Shown piece by piece: positions 23,075-32,501 of a stretch of DNA of 64,000 nucleotides. The DNA is taken from the NCBI GenBank assembly GCA_944326245.1, contig CALVDF010000001.1, forward strand, positions 1 through 64,000, given 5' to 3'. The stretch comes from an uncultured Bacteroidales bacterium (GTDB taxonomy: Bacteria > Bacteroidota > Bacteroidia > Bacteroidales > UBA932). Position numbers and translations under genes: made by a program. The number at the start of each line of letters is the position of its first letter. Positions within the stretch are counted from its first letter, which is position 1. The notes under the pieces were generated by a model. It had not been told where the DNA came from, made no database searches, and was given only the letters and a program-made list of their open reading frames with translations.

Positions 23075-24217
23075 TTACTTTTTAAACATACTGGCTGCAA
23101 TCACCATTCTCTGCACTTCGGATGTTCCTTCGTAAATCTCGGTGATCTTGGCGTCACGCATCATCCTTTCCACCGGATATTCACGGGTATACCCGTAACC
23201 TCCGTGGAACTGTACTGCCTTGGTGGTAACCTCCATAGCCGTTTCTGCAGCAAAGAGCTTGGCCATTGCCGCATCAGCGGAATAAGGTTCCTTGCAGTCC
23301 TTCTTGAAGGCTGCGGAACGTACCAGCAGGCGGGCTGCCTCCACTCTGGTCTTGAGGTCGGCCATCTGGAACTGGGTGTTCTGGAACTGGGAGATGGATT
23401 TGCCGAACTGCTTGCGTTCCATGGTGTATTTCACGGTCTCGTCCAGTGCGCCCTGGGCAATGCCGAGAGCCTGTGATGCGATGCCGATACGTCCGCCGTC
23501 CAGGGTCTTCATGGCTATGCCGAAACCTCCGCCTACCTTGCCCAGAAGATTGCCCTTGGGTATGCGGCAGTCAGAGAAGATAAGTTCTGCCGTTGCAGAT
23601 CCCCTGATACCCATCTTGAGCTCCTTCTTGCCTATTTCGAAGCCCGGTGTCCCGGCTTCCACTATGAATGCTGAGATGCCCTTGTTTTTCAGGGATTTGT
23701 CAGTCATTGCAAATATCACGTAGACGTGCGCATGACCGGCGTTGGTTATGAATATCTTGTTTCCGTTCAGCACCCACTCGTCCCCGTCGAGGACAGCTGT
23801 TGTCTGCTGTGCGGAAGCGTCCGTACCGGCATTGGGTTCGGTAAGGCCGAATGCTCCCAGCCACTCTCCGGAAGCCAGTTTGGGCAGATACTTCTTCTTC
23901 TGCTCCTCCGTTCCGTTCTCGAAGATGGGTGCAAGGCACAGGGAGGTATGTGCGGAGAGTACCACGCCTGTCGTGGCGCATACCCTGGAGAGCTCCTCCA
24001 CTGCGATTGTATACATGATGTTGTCTCCGCCTGCCCCGCCGTATTCTACGGGGAGGGGTATGCCGAAGAGTCCGAGCGGAGCCATCTTCTGGACCGTCTC
24101 TATGGGGAATCTCTCCTGCTCGTCGATTTCAGCCGCCAGGGGTTTCACCTCTTTTTCGGCAAATTCCCTGATCATCTGTCTGAAGAGCGACTGTGTCGGT
24201 GTGAGTTTGAAATTCAT
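23075..24217 (-). CDS. bcd: butyryl-CoA dehydrogenase
   Basis: A 380-residue acyl-CoA dehydrogenase. It has GAFGLTEPNAGTDASAQ (FAD and substrate binding), the ITNAGHAHVYVIF strand, and the C-terminal IYEGTSEVQRMVIA with the catalytic Glu. Length and neighbours (hbd, crt, etfBA) identify the short-chain enzyme that reduces crotonyl-CoA to butyryl-CoA with EtfAB. It is the energy-yielding reduction of both the lysine and acetyl-CoA routes. Spacing to etfB is 12 bp. Confidence 0.93.
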   Translation of the reverse strand: MNFKLTPTQSLFRQMIREFAEKEVKPLAAEIDEQERFPIETVQKMAPLGLFGIPLPVEYGGAGGDNIMYTIAVEELSRVCATTGVVLSAHTSLCLAPIFENGTEEQKKKYLPKLASGEWLGAFGLTEPNAGTDASAQQTTAVLDGDEWVLNGNKIFITNAGHAHVYVIFAMTDKSLKNKGISAFIVEAGTPGFEIGKKELKMGIRGSATAELIFSDCRIPKGNLLGKVGGGFGIAMKTLDGGRIGIASQALGIAQGALDETVKYTMERKQFGKSISQFQNTQFQMADLKTRVEAARLLVRSAAFKKDCKEPYSADAAMAKLFAAETAMEVTTKAVQFHGGYGYTREYPVERMMRDAKITEIYEGTSEVQRMVIAASMFKK

Positions 24218-24237
24218 ATTCTGAATGGTTTAAATTT

Positions 24238-25086
24238 TTAATATTTGTAAAATCCTTCTCCTGTCTTGCGGCCCAGGAGTCCGGCCCTTACCATCTTTCT
24301 CAGCAGCGGGTGAGGACGGTACTTGTCATCTCCGAACTCATTGTGCAATACCTCCATGATGGCCAGGCACACGTCGAGTCCGATAAGGTCTGCCAGAGCA
24401 AGGGGGCCCATAGGATGGTTGGCACCCAGTTTCATGGCGGCATCGATGTCGTCCCTGGAAGCCACTCCGTCAGCCAGTATGCCTACGGCCTCGTTGACCA
24501 TAGGGATAAGGATACGGTTGACTACAAAGCCCGGAGCCTCGTTGACGGCCACGGGGGTCTTGCCGATCTCCTGGCAGAGCGCATAGACTGCATCGAACAC
24601 TTCCTGGGAAGTCCTCTGTCCCTTGATGATCTCCACGAGCTTCATCACTGTGGCAGGGTTGAAGAAGTGCATGCCTATTACGTGGCAAGGCCTCGATATG
24701 CTGGCGGCGATACCGGTAATGGACAGTGACGAGGTGTTGGTTGCAATTATGGTCTCAGGCTTGCACATGCCGTCGAGCATCTTGAAGAGCTCGATCTTGA
24801 GATGCATCTCTTCCACTGCGGCCTCGATGATGAGATCTGAGTCTGCAATGTCCTTGTAGTCTGTGGTTACGGTGATGTTGGCCAGAGTGGCGTCCATTGC
24901 GGCCTGCTCCATCTTGCCTTTCTCCACAAGTTTACCCAGGGATTTTGTGATCCGTCCCATAGCCTTGGCATTGGAAGCCTCGCTGCGGCTTTTCATTGTA
25001 ACCTTGCAGCCGGCCTGGGCCAGTGCCTGTACGATACCGGAACCCATGGTACCGGTGCCGATTACGGATATTTTCTCTATTGTCAT
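24238..25086 (-). CDS. hbd: 3-hydroxybutyryl-CoA dehydrogenase
   Basis: A 282-residue enzyme. The NAD-binding loop GTGTMGSG is at residues 10-17; NTSSLSIT, HFFNPATVMKLVE (with the catalytic His) and APGFVVNRILIPM follow, the normal order. It interconverts acetoacetyl-CoA and 3-hydroxybutyryl-CoA. The lysine route itself yields crotonyl-CoA directly through Kal, so Hbd and Crt add recycling of acetoacetyl-CoA, made by the CoA-transferase, into more butyrate. Confidence 0.95.
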   Translation of the reverse strand: MTIEKISVIGTGTMGSGIVQALAQAGCKVTMKSRSEASNAKAMGRITKSLGKLVEKGKMEQAAMDATLANITVTTDYKDIADSDLIIEAAVEEMHLKIELFKMLDGMCKPETIIATNTSSLSITGIAASISRPCHVIGMHFFNPATVMKLVEIIKGQRTSQEVFDAVYALCQEIGKTPVAVNEAPGFVVNRILIPMVNEAVGILADGVASRDDIDAAMKLGANHPMGPLALADLIGLDVCLAIMEVLHNEFGDDKYRPHPLLRKMVRAGLLGRKTGEGFYKY

Positions 25087-25110
25087 AACTGTTAGTGTTT
25101 ATTGTCTTTC

Positions 25111-25890
25111 TTATCTGTTTTTGAATACGGCCTTTTCCTTTGAGAGGAAGGCTTTCATACCCGTCTTCTGATCCTCTGTCGCAAAACATTCGGAAAATGC
25201 ACGGTTCTCGGCGGCAAGGGCCTCTGCCTCGTCCATGTCGTAGCACGAATTGATGCAGGCCTTGGCCTTACGTACCGCTATGGGGGCATTTGCCACGATA
25301 TCGCGGGCAAGGGCCATCACATAGTCCATCAGTTCCTCCGGGGGCAATACATGATTGACAAGGCCTATGCGAAGGGCCTCGGCAGCATCTATCGTCCTGC
25401 CGGAATATATCATCTCCTTGGCATAGCCCTGCCCTACCAGCTTCGGAAGCCGGTAGGTTCCGGAAAATCCGGGGATGATGCCCAGTTTCACCTCGGGCTG
25501 GCCGAATTTGGCCTTTGCCGAGGCAATGCGGATATCGCAGGCCATGGCAAGTTCGCAGCCCCCTCCCAGCGCATAACCGTTGACAGCGGCTATAACAGGT
25601 ATGGGAAGTTCCTCTATGCGACGGAATACTCCTGCTCCCAGACGGCCGAATTCAAGTCCTTCGGCAGCTCCGAAACCGGCCATCTGCGAGATGTCGGCTC
25701 CGGCCACAAATGACTTGGGGCCGTCTCCGCGGACAACGAGTACCGCAGTACCCTCGGGAAGGTTATCCACAAAGTGACCTATCTCCTCCAGCACCGGCCG
25801 GCTCAGGGAATTGAGCGACTGGGGCTGGGAGATGTTCATGATACAGATACCCTGTTCAGGATTCTCTATCTTAAGAAAACGGTAGTCCAT
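25111..25890 (-). CDS. crt: crotonase (enoyl-CoA hydratase)
   Basis: A 259-residue enoyl-CoA hydratase family protein. The oxyanion hole comes from FVAGADI and NGYALGGGCELAMACD, which also supplies the first catalytic Glu. The second Glu is in FGQPEVKLGIIPG. GFSGT replaces the more usual GFGGT, a mild substitution. It dehydrates 3-hydroxybutyryl-CoA to crotonyl-CoA. It lies 24 bp upstream of hbd and 12 bp after the CoA-transferase B gene. Confidence 0.92.
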   Translation of the reverse strand: MDYRFLKIENPEQGICIMNISQPQSLNSLSRPVLEEIGHFVDNLPEGTAVLVVRGDGPKSFVAGADISQMAGFGAAEGLEFGRLGAGVFRRIEELPIPVIAAVNGYALGGGCELAMACDIRIASAKAKFGQPEVKLGIIPGFSGTYRLPKLVGQGYAKEMIYSGRTIDAAEALRIGLVNHVLPPEELMDYVMALARDIVANAPIAVRKAKACINSCYDMDEAEALAAENRAFSECFATEDQKTGMKAFLSKEKAVFKNR

Positions 25891-25902
25891 CTTACGGTCA
25901 GA

Positions 25903-26562
25903 TTACTGGCGCATGGGTTTCAGGTCCGGGTCTATGATGAGCTGTGCTTCGGTAGCTGCCTGCACCTGCTCTACAGTAAACTCGGGATTGATCTCACGCA
26001 GGACAATACCCTTGTCAGTAATGTCCATTACGCCCATTTCCGTGATTATCATGTTGACCTGGCCGGCAGCCGTGAGGGGCAGACGGCATTTCCTGAGGAT
26101 TTTCGGGTTGCCCTTGGCTGTATGCTCCATGGTAAGGATTACCTTGCGGGCACCTACCAGCAGGTCCATGGCACCGCCCATTCCGGGCACTTTCTTGCCT
26201 GGGATTATCCAGTTTGCCAGGTCCCCGTGCTCATCCACTTCGAGGGCACCGAGGAAAGTCACGTCCACGTGACCGCCACGGATGATCTCGAACGATGCAA
26301 GGGAACTGCATGCATAGGCTCCGGGAACAGCCGTGATGTAGCCTCCGCCTGAGTTGATGAAATCGGGGTCTTCCTCTCCAGGCTTGGGTGTAGGACCCAT
26401 TCCTACCAGTCCGTTCTCGCTCTGGAGGATGACTGATACTCCCTCCGGGAGGTAATCGGGAATCATCGTGGGAAGTCCGATACCGAGATTCACCACATCC
26501 CCGTCCTTGAGCTCGAGGGCAGCCCTGCGGGCTATCACCTCTCTGATCTGATTCTTGTCCAT
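25903..26562 (-). CDS. atoA: 3-oxoacid/butyryl-CoA:acetoacetate CoA-transferase subunit B
   Basis: A 219-residue family I CoA-transferase beta subunit. The catalytic glutamate lies in the SENG motif (VILQSENGLVGMG), and NLGIGLPTMIPDYL is the typical N-terminal loop. In the lysine pathway the enzyme moves CoA from butyryl-CoA to acetoacetate, giving butyrate and acetoacetyl-CoA. Its A subunit is not adjacent; it is encoded at 34840-35490, at the head of the same cluster with nine genes between. Confidence 0.92.
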   Translation of the reverse strand: MDKNQIREVIARRAALELKDGDVVNLGIGLPTMIPDYLPEGVSVILQSENGLVGMGPTPKPGEEDPDFINSGGGYITAVPGAYACSSLASFEIIRGGHVDVTFLGALEVDEHGDLANWIIPGKKVPGMGGAMDLLVGARKVILTMEHTAKGNPKILRKCRLPLTAAGQVNMIITEMGVMDITDKGIVLREINPEFTVEQVQAATEAQLIIDPDLKPMRQ

Positions 26563-26581
26563 TTTAGAAATGTATTAGTGA

Positions 26582-27373
26582 TTATTGTTTGTTGTGTCTG
26601 CGTACATACTCCTCGGCTATGAAAGAAGCCACATCGTCTGCATAGGTATTCATGCCGAATCCGGCATCGTAACCCAGCTCCTTGGCCAGCTCGTGGGTGA
26701 TCCTCGGACCGCCGCAGGCAAGTATGACCTTGTCCCTCAGTCCTTCCGCTTCAAGCAGTTCCACCAGTTCGGTAAGATTCTTGATGTGGATGTCCTTCTG
26801 CGTCACCGTCTGGGATACCAGCAGGGCATCTGCCTTGAGTTCCACGGCCTTGGCTATGAAATCCTCGTTGGGGACCTGGCTGCCGAGGTTGTAGGCATCT
26901 ATCATGTCATAGCGTTCCAGTCCGTAGTGCCCGGCATATCCCTTCATGTTCATGATGGCATCTATACCTACCGTATGGGCATCAGTACCTGTACTGGCTC
27001 CGACCACTACCAGTTTGCGGCCGATATTTTCCCTGATATACTCGTCCGTCTCGTGCATGTCCATCACCGTGGACTCCACCTTAGGGACGTATATCGACGT
27101 GAAATCCACAGTATGTGTGGCTGAACCGTAGCAGTTGAAGAATGTGAAACCGGGAGTAAGTTCCTTGTAGAATACTACCTGAGGATTGTCCAGCCCCATT
27201 CCCTTGAGCAGCTGCTTGGCTGCTTCCACAGCCTCGTCTCCGGCCGGTACTGGCAGAGTGAAACTCAACTGCACCTTACCGTCGTTCATGGTATCCCCGT
27301 AGGGTTTGATTGCCTTGAGGTTCAGATTCTTGTCGTAATCCTTCTCCTCCATCGAATAAAGTCCGCCACTCAT
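26582..27373 (-). CDS. kamE: lysine 5,6-aminomutase beta subunit
   Basis: A 263-residue B12-binding subunit. The cobalamin motif D-x-H-x-x-G is present as GTDAHTVGIDAI near residue 135, and the Rossmann-like domain continues through LLVSQTVTQKD and the late glycine loop (VILACGGPRITHELA). With KamD it moves the 6-amino group of beta-lysine to C5 using adenosylcobalamin and PLP. It starts one base after the kamD stop. Confidence 0.95.
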   Translation of the reverse strand: MSGGLYSMEEKDYDKNLNLKAIKPYGDTMNDGKVQLSFTLPVPAGDEAVEAAKQLLKGMGLDNPQVVFYKELTPGFTFFNCYGSATHTVDFTSIYVPKVESTVMDMHETDEYIRENIGRKLVVVGASTGTDAHTVGIDAIMNMKGYAGHYGLERYDMIDAYNLGSQVPNEDFIAKAVELKADALLVSQTVTQKDIHIKNLTELVELLEAEGLRDKVILACGGPRITHELAKELGYDAGFGMNTYADDVASFIAEEYVRRHNKQ

Positions 27374-27374
27374 A

Positions 27375-28928
27375 TTATTTTCCTCCTAACATTATTTTAA
27401 TAAACGGATTCATGTAATTGCTGCCTTTCGGGGTCACGCCGTCCAGGCCCTTGCCCCCGTTGCGGGGACGTTTGACATCGGCGAAAATACCTTTTTCCAG
27501 TGCCGTGAACAGACCTTCCGCACGGAGTTTCTCCAGCAGGTCTATTGCCTTGTCCAGCACCTCCTTGGCACGGGTACGTATGATGCCTCCTTCCTTGAAT
27601 TCCACCTCGTCGCCGATACTCTTCATGTTGTTGAAGATGTACTTTGCGTTTTCGATGGACAGGAAACGGTCGGACATGAACGGAGTATGTATGGCCTCCG
27701 TCGGCATTCCAAGAAGCTGTATGCCCTGATGTGTCCAGATTCCTATCATATTGAAGAGGGCATCCTGTATATGACCGCGGAAGATGTTGCCGGTCATGAA
27801 CTTTGTAGGAGGCATGTATTTCAGGGGAGCCTTGGGGAAGATCTCCCTGGCCATCTGTGCCTGCGCAAGTTCCAGCAGGAATCCGTTCTCCAGCATGGGA
27901 TCCATCTCGAATGCGTGGCCCAGTCCCATCTGCTCTTCCGGCAGACCGGCGATAAGGGCCAGCTGCTCGTTGATGATATCCGAGGCAAGTACGGTATGGG
28001 CAGCCTCCACGGCATCGGCGGTGGTAAGGTAATTGTCTTCACCTGTATTGATTATCACCCCGGCAAAACCGTTGATGACACGTGAGAAGAACTGGTCGAT
28101 AAGAGTCCTCTGCATGTTGATGTCCCTGAAGAGGATACCGTAGAGGGCATCGTTGAGCATTACATCCAGTCCCTCGAATGCTCCCATGACAGCTATTTCA
28201 GGCATGCAGAGGCCTGAACAATAGTTGCAGAGCCTGATATAACGGCCGACCTCCTCTCCTACCTTGTCCAGGGCCTGGCGCATGATGCGGAAGTTCTCCT
28301 GCGTGGCATATGTACCGCCGAAACCTTCTGTTGTCGCACCGTACGGCACATAGTCCAGAAGGGACTGTCCGGTAGTACGGATTACGGCTATGATGTCTGC
28401 ACCCTGACGTGCGGCCGCCTCGGCCTGCACCACATCCTCATATATATTGCCTGTCGCTACGATTACATACAGGTAAGGCTTGGGGCCTTCACCTATCTCG
28501 CGCAGATATTTTTCACGGCGGGCGCGACGGGCACGTATACGCTCTATAGACTCATTGACAGGTCCTTCCAGAGCTTTCTGAATCTCTGCCAAAGGCCTGA
28601 TTTCAAGTTTTGCAATATCCAGCTTTCCATCTGCTATCCGCTGGGCTATCTCCATCGGAGTCAAGCCCAGTACAGCCATGGCATTGCCTACATAGAACAG
28701 GGCACCCTCGCCAAGCACCCCGGCTGCCTTCAGACTGTCTACCACGACATTGGGCAGAGGGACCGAATTGGCATCCACTCCGTCGATACCGAGCAGACGG
28801 CAGAGGGTCCTCTCCACCGCCACTGTAGTATAACCGTCCACAAAATTCTGGACGTCAGCAGCTACACCAGCGGCAAGCTGCCTGGCGTACGCCACTTTCT
28901 TCGAATCTAATCCTAATTTGCTATTCAT
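27375..28928 (-). CDS. kamD: lysine 5,6-aminomutase alpha subunit
   Basis: A 517-residue catalytic subunit, normal length for KamD. Family-typical stretches include RIRARRARREKYLREIGEGP, VIRTTGQSLLDYVPYGATTE (the barrel's substrate and PLP region) and NAKYIFNNMKSIGDEV. It carries out the radical 1,2-amino shift on L-beta-lysine together with KamE. Its start overlaps the upstream MutS-like gene by 8 bp, which suggests tightly linked synthesis with that ATPase. Confidence 0.95.
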   Translation of the reverse strand: MNSKLGLDSKKVAYARQLAAGVAADVQNFVDGYTTVAVERTLCRLLGIDGVDANSVPLPNVVVDSLKAAGVLGEGALFYVGNAMAVLGLTPMEIAQRIADGKLDIAKLEIRPLAEIQKALEGPVNESIERIRARRARREKYLREIGEGPKPYLYVIVATGNIYEDVVQAEAAARQGADIIAVIRTTGQSLLDYVPYGATTEGFGGTYATQENFRIMRQALDKVGEEVGRYIRLCNYCSGLCMPEIAVMGAFEGLDVMLNDALYGILFRDINMQRTLIDQFFSRVINGFAGVIINTGEDNYLTTADAVEAAHTVLASDIINEQLALIAGLPEEQMGLGHAFEMDPMLENGFLLELAQAQMAREIFPKAPLKYMPPTKFMTGNIFRGHIQDALFNMIGIWTHQGIQLLGMPTEAIHTPFMSDRFLSIENAKYIFNNMKSIGDEVEFKEGGIIRTRAKEVLDKAIDLLEKLRAEGLFTALEKGIFADVKRPRNGGKGLDGVTPKGSNYMNPFIKIMLGGK

Positions 28929-30276
28929 ACTTTAACAGTTTTTTTGCCTCCCCTGTCCATTCCGGGGAAATATTCAAGGACTCCGCCACCCTCAAAGCCT
29001 CGTGAGGAACATCCCCATCCGGAGCCGGGCAGAGCCTGTAATTCATTTTTCCATCCTCCATTCCCATGACTCTCAATCGTGTACAATGTCCGGACGGTAT
29101 ATTGTAATGGGTCGTCAGCAACAATGCTACCCCCCTGCGTCCCAGAATGTCCACCAAGGCTTCCACCAGGGCCGTACCTTCTATAGGATTGGTACTGCGC
29201 GCCGGTTCATCTATCATGGCTGCTATCCTGCCCGCATTGTCCACTTTGGCCGAGATGCGCACTACCTCGTCTATTGCCTTCATTTCAGCTGCGAATGAAG
29301 ATAGCCCTGCTCCCATATCCTGAGCGTCACCGGAAATGAAAAACACCTCATCCCTGGGAGCAATGCTTGCTTTTTCTGCCGGAATACCCATCCCGAACCC
29401 CATGAGCCACTGGCAGAGTGCTGCCGTCTTGAGCACGACAGTCTTTCCACCCATATTGGCACCTATAATCACTACAGGGCCGTCTCCGAAGCTCAGGTCC
29501 ACAGGCGTATATTTTCCGCCTTCCTTTTCTATAACATTCTTCAAATAAGGATTGTACATTCCATTATATGAAGTAATGCCGGAAGTTGATACCTGTGGAA
29601 TACAGTATCCTCCGGAAAGTCGCTGCGAGGCTTTGGCAAGATTGATATCCTTCTGCGCAAGCTCCTCCTGCAGCTTCCTGAGTGCAGGAACGGCCGGACG
29701 CAGGGACCCGCATATCCTTTCTCTGATTTCTGCCTCCAGCACCTGCTCCTCATCCATCAGAGAAGCTCTGCGGTCCTGGTCAGTCTCCCTCCGGATCCTG
29801 AGTCTCAGAGCAGCCAGATCCGGAGAATATGAATCATAGATGTAAAATGCGGAAATGCCGTTGCCGTCCGGGTCCAGGACATTCAAAGCTTCCTGCAGAC
29901 TTCCGGTATCAGGGGCAAGGGCAGCCGATTTACTGTCGGCAGACAGTACCGAAGCGATCCTCCTGCCAAGCAATATAAGGGCCTTTACCTCGAACAGCTC
30001 AATGTCATCGACCGCCTGAGATGCCTCTATCCTGTCCAGGGAATGGGAGATATCCTTGAGATTGCAGAGAAGGGAATGGAGCATCGACATCATGTTCCTG
30101 TCACCGGCAACAGACTCGTAACGTGAAAGTTCCGCGTATGAAGCAACAATACTGTCCCTGTCCGTCAATGCCACGGTATCCAACAGGTACCTTAGGGCAT
30201 AACCGGATGCAAGCGGCAATGATTCAATCATATACCGCAAGCCGCAAGGAGAATCTATGATGTCTCTAAGCTTCAT
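28921..30276 (-). CDS. kamC: MutS-like ATPase of the lysine fermentation cluster
   Basis: A 451-residue protein with only the helical lever and ATPase core of MutS: Walker A GANMGGKT near residue 285, Walker B in AAMIDEPARSTNPIEGTAL, and the LLTTHY sensor. The mismatch-recognition and clamp domains are absent. A MutS-like gene is a regular member of lysine fermentation clusters, often labelled kamC; a role in maintaining or reactivating the B12-dependent aminomutase is proposed rather than proven as far as I know. It overlaps kamD by 8 bp and the upstream gene by 11 bp, consistent with a complex. Confidence 0.8.
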   Translation of the reverse strand: MKLRDIIDSPCGLRYMIESLPLASGYALRYLLDTVALTDRDSIVASYAELSRYESVAGDRNMMSMLHSLLCNLKDISHSLDRIEASQAVDDIELFEVKALILLGRRIASVLSADSKSAALAPDTGSLQEALNVLDPDGNGISAFYIYDSYSPDLAALRLRIRRETDQDRRASLMDEEQVLEAEIRERICGSLRPAVPALRKLQEELAQKDINLAKASQRLSGGYCIPQVSTSGITSYNGMYNPYLKNVIEKEGGKYTPVDLSFGDGPVVIIGANMGGKTVVLKTAALCQWLMGFGMGIPAEKASIAPRDEVFFISGDAQDMGAGLSSFAAEMKAIDEVVRISAKVDNAGRIAAMIDEPARSTNPIEGTALVEALVDILGRRGVALLLTTHYNIPSGHCTRLRVMGMEDGKMNYRLCPAPDGDVPHEALRVAESLNISPEWTGEAKKLLKYE

Positions 30277-31222
30277 TTTGTCTTCTCAAGTCGTAAACGG
30301 GCAATTGAATCCTCTCGGAAAGAGTCCTGCACAACATCTCCGAGTCGAAACGGTAACCGTTTGGAGCCAATGGATTGACACATACGGCCAGAAGGGTCGT
30401 TTTCCTGTGCACCCCCAACCGTCCTCCTGCACGGACAAAGCGTCTCCAGTTTTCCGGGGAGACGAATATCCTGGTGAAATCAGCAACCGCCACCTCTATC
30501 TCAGGAAGTCTCCTGTCAGCGGCAAGACGGTTGAGCAGCCTGTCTGTCAGTGCTCCTGCTATCTCCACCCTCTTTACCCCGGCAGCAATGTCCACTTCCT
30601 GGGCAATTGAAGATACTGTCAGCGTCTCTTCCTGCGGCAAGTCCTGCACTTCCACCTCGGGAAGCCGGATCATCTCCACGCAGAATGCTGTTTTCTCCAA
30701 AAGCACGGGCAGGCTGCAGGACAATGCGGCACCGGTTGCCAGCACCATTGCCTCACTCACAGCCGGAGAAGCACTGCTCTTGCGGGAAAGTGCCCCGTCG
30801 ATTATCGTAAGACCTATTCCGTAGCCCGAGATGCTGTCCATCCATCTTCTGAGTGATACCGTCGAAGACGGCCCGGAGAGAATTACTTTTCCCTCCAGGG
30901 CCACCTTGGCGGTTATCAGTCTTCCAAGCGCTGTCGTCTCACCGGATACACCCACTATCTCCGAGACCAGATGTCTGGCACGGTAATGAGTCTCGGATGT
31001 AGTGAAGAACATTCCTTTCCTGAGTATTATTTCCGGTTTGGATGTTCCTGTCACCTGATCCGTCCTCTCTCCGTCCAGTCCTATCGAGGTCACGCAGATA
31101 TCGGGGGCATCGGAGGGTATATGACGGAGAATGTAGTTGAGACACTCGGTCTTACCGCAATTCTTCTCCATCCCCACCACTGCCACGCTACGGTACTTCA
31201 ACAGCTCATGGACAAACGGCAT
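30266..31222 (-). CDS. kamB: P-loop protein of the lysine fermentation cluster
   Basis: A 318-residue protein. The Walker A loop GMEKNCGKTECLNYIL is at residues 17-32. The middle has LEGKVILSGPSSTVSLRRWM and TIIDGALSRK, resembling SIMIBI-class nucleotide-binding proteins. The C-terminal part is unassigned. It is always next to the MutS-like gene in such clusters, as here with an 11-bp overlap. Release or reloading of a cofactor for the aminomutase would suit a pair of nucleotide-driven proteins, but this is inference. The kamB label follows cluster convention. Confidence 0.75.
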   Translation of the reverse strand: MPFVHELLKYRSVAVVGMEKNCGKTECLNYILRHIPSDAPDICVTSIGLDGERTDQVTGTSKPEIILRKGMFFTTSETHYRARHLVSEIVGVSGETTALGRLITAKVALEGKVILSGPSSTVSLRRWMDSISGYGIGLTIIDGALSRKSSASPAVSEAMVLATGAALSCSLPVLLEKTAFCVEMIRLPEVEVQDLPQEETLTVSSIAQEVDIAAGVKRVEIAGALTDRLLNRLAADRRLPEIEVAVADFTRIFVSPENWRRFVRAGGRLGVHRKTTLLAVCVNPLAPNGYRFDSEMLCRTLSERIQLPVYDLRRQNEA

Positions 31223-31237
31223 CTGCTGTATTTCAAA

Positions 31238-32491
31238 TTACTTGCTGTGATGTCTTTCCCTGCGTCTGAGCACTGTCGGCTCAATGGTCATGCTTGCACC
31301 TTCGAGCAGGGACACAACTCCCTCACCCTTGTCACTCTGGCGGCGACATTCCTCACAGTGACATTCACTGTGATATTCAGGCGGTTCGGTATATGTGGTA
31401 ATAACACCTTCGAAATTGCGGAGCACTACCTTGCCGGGAGACTGGGATATCACATACTGAGGCATGACCGGGGTCTTTCCGCCTCCTCCGGGCGCATCCA
31501 CTACAAATGTAGGAACCGCAAAACCGGATGTATGTCCCCTAAGTCCCTCTATGATCTCGATACCCTTGGATACAGGGGTACGGAAATGCTCGAGACCCAT
31601 AGACAGGTCGCACTGGTAGATGTAATAAGGTCTTACCCTCATCTTGACCAGCTCATGCACCAGATGTTTCATCACATGGACGCAGTCGTTGACCCCACGG
31701 AGGAGGACTGACTGGTTGCCTAGAGGTATTCCCGCATCTGCCAGTCTTGCGCAGGCTGCTGCAGACTCCGGGGTCACCTCGTTGGGATGGTTGAAATGGG
31801 TGTTGAGCCATATCGGATGATACTTCTTGAGCATGTTGCACAGGTCATCGGTAATCCTCTGAGGACATACTACAGGGGTACGGGAACCGATACGTATGAT
31901 TTCAACATGAGGTATGGCCCTTAGTCTCTTGATGATATATTCAAGTTTGGCATCGCTGACCATCAGGGCGTCGCCTCCTGACAGGAGCACATCGCGGACC
32001 ACCGGAGTCCTTTCTACGTACTCGATGCATTTTTCTATCCTGTCATTGGGAGACTCAGCATCCTTCTGACCGGCGAAACGGCGACGGGTACAGTGACGGC
32101 AATACATGGAGCACATGTCTGTAATGAGCATCAGTACTCTGTCAGGATACCTGTGGGTAAGTCCTGGTGTCGGAGAGTCCTCGTCCTCATGAAGAGGGTC
32201 CAGCAGATCCTCAGGAGCCTGGAAAGTCTCGGCTGCTGTAGGTATGGCCTGCCTGCGGATAGGGCAATGCGGATCGTCCGGGTCTATCAGGGACAGATAG
32301 TAAGGAGTAATGGCCATCCTGAGGGTGGAGAGGGTCTTGCGGACCCCCTCTTCCTCCTCCGGAGTGAGCTTTATGTATTTCTTGAGCTGGTCAAGAGTCT
32401 CGATACGGTTCTTGACCTGCCATTTCCAGTCATTCCACTGTTCGTCGGTAACCTCCGGGAACAGAATCTTTCTACGTGAACTGTTTACCAT
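31238..32491 (-). CDS. kamA: lysine 2,3-aminomutase
   Basis: A 417-residue radical SAM enzyme, the usual length. The cluster ligands are CSMYCRHC. The PLP-binding Lys lies in DAPGGGGKTPV and the C-terminal zinc ligands in ECHCEEC. It converts L-lysine to L-beta-lysine, the first step of the pathway. I start it at ATG 32491 because the frame upstream (to 32575) runs into the kdd gene and has no family sequence. The gap to kdd is 10 bp. Confidence 0.96.
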   Translation of the reverse strand: MVNSSRRKILFPEVTDEQWNDWKWQVKNRIETLDQLKKYIKLTPEEEEGVRKTLSTLRMAITPYYLSLIDPDDPHCPIRRQAIPTAAETFQAPEDLLDPLHEDEDSPTPGLTHRYPDRVLMLITDMCSMYCRHCTRRRFAGQKDAESPNDRIEKCIEYVERTPVVRDVLLSGGDALMVSDAKLEYIIKRLRAIPHVEIIRIGSRTPVVCPQRITDDLCNMLKKYHPIWLNTHFNHPNEVTPESAAACARLADAGIPLGNQSVLLRGVNDCVHVMKHLVHELVKMRVRPYYIYQCDLSMGLEHFRTPVSKGIEIIEGLRGHTSGFAVPTFVVDAPGGGGKTPVMPQYVISQSPGKVVLRNFEGVITTYTEPPEYHSECHCEECRRQSDKGEGVVSLLEGASMTIEPTVLRRRERHHSK

Positions 32492-32501
32492 GCGGACAGA
32501 C

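Noticed and set aside
28921..30276. DNA mismatch repair MutS
   Set aside because: Lacks the mismatch-binding and clamp domains and is embedded between lysine fermentation genes.
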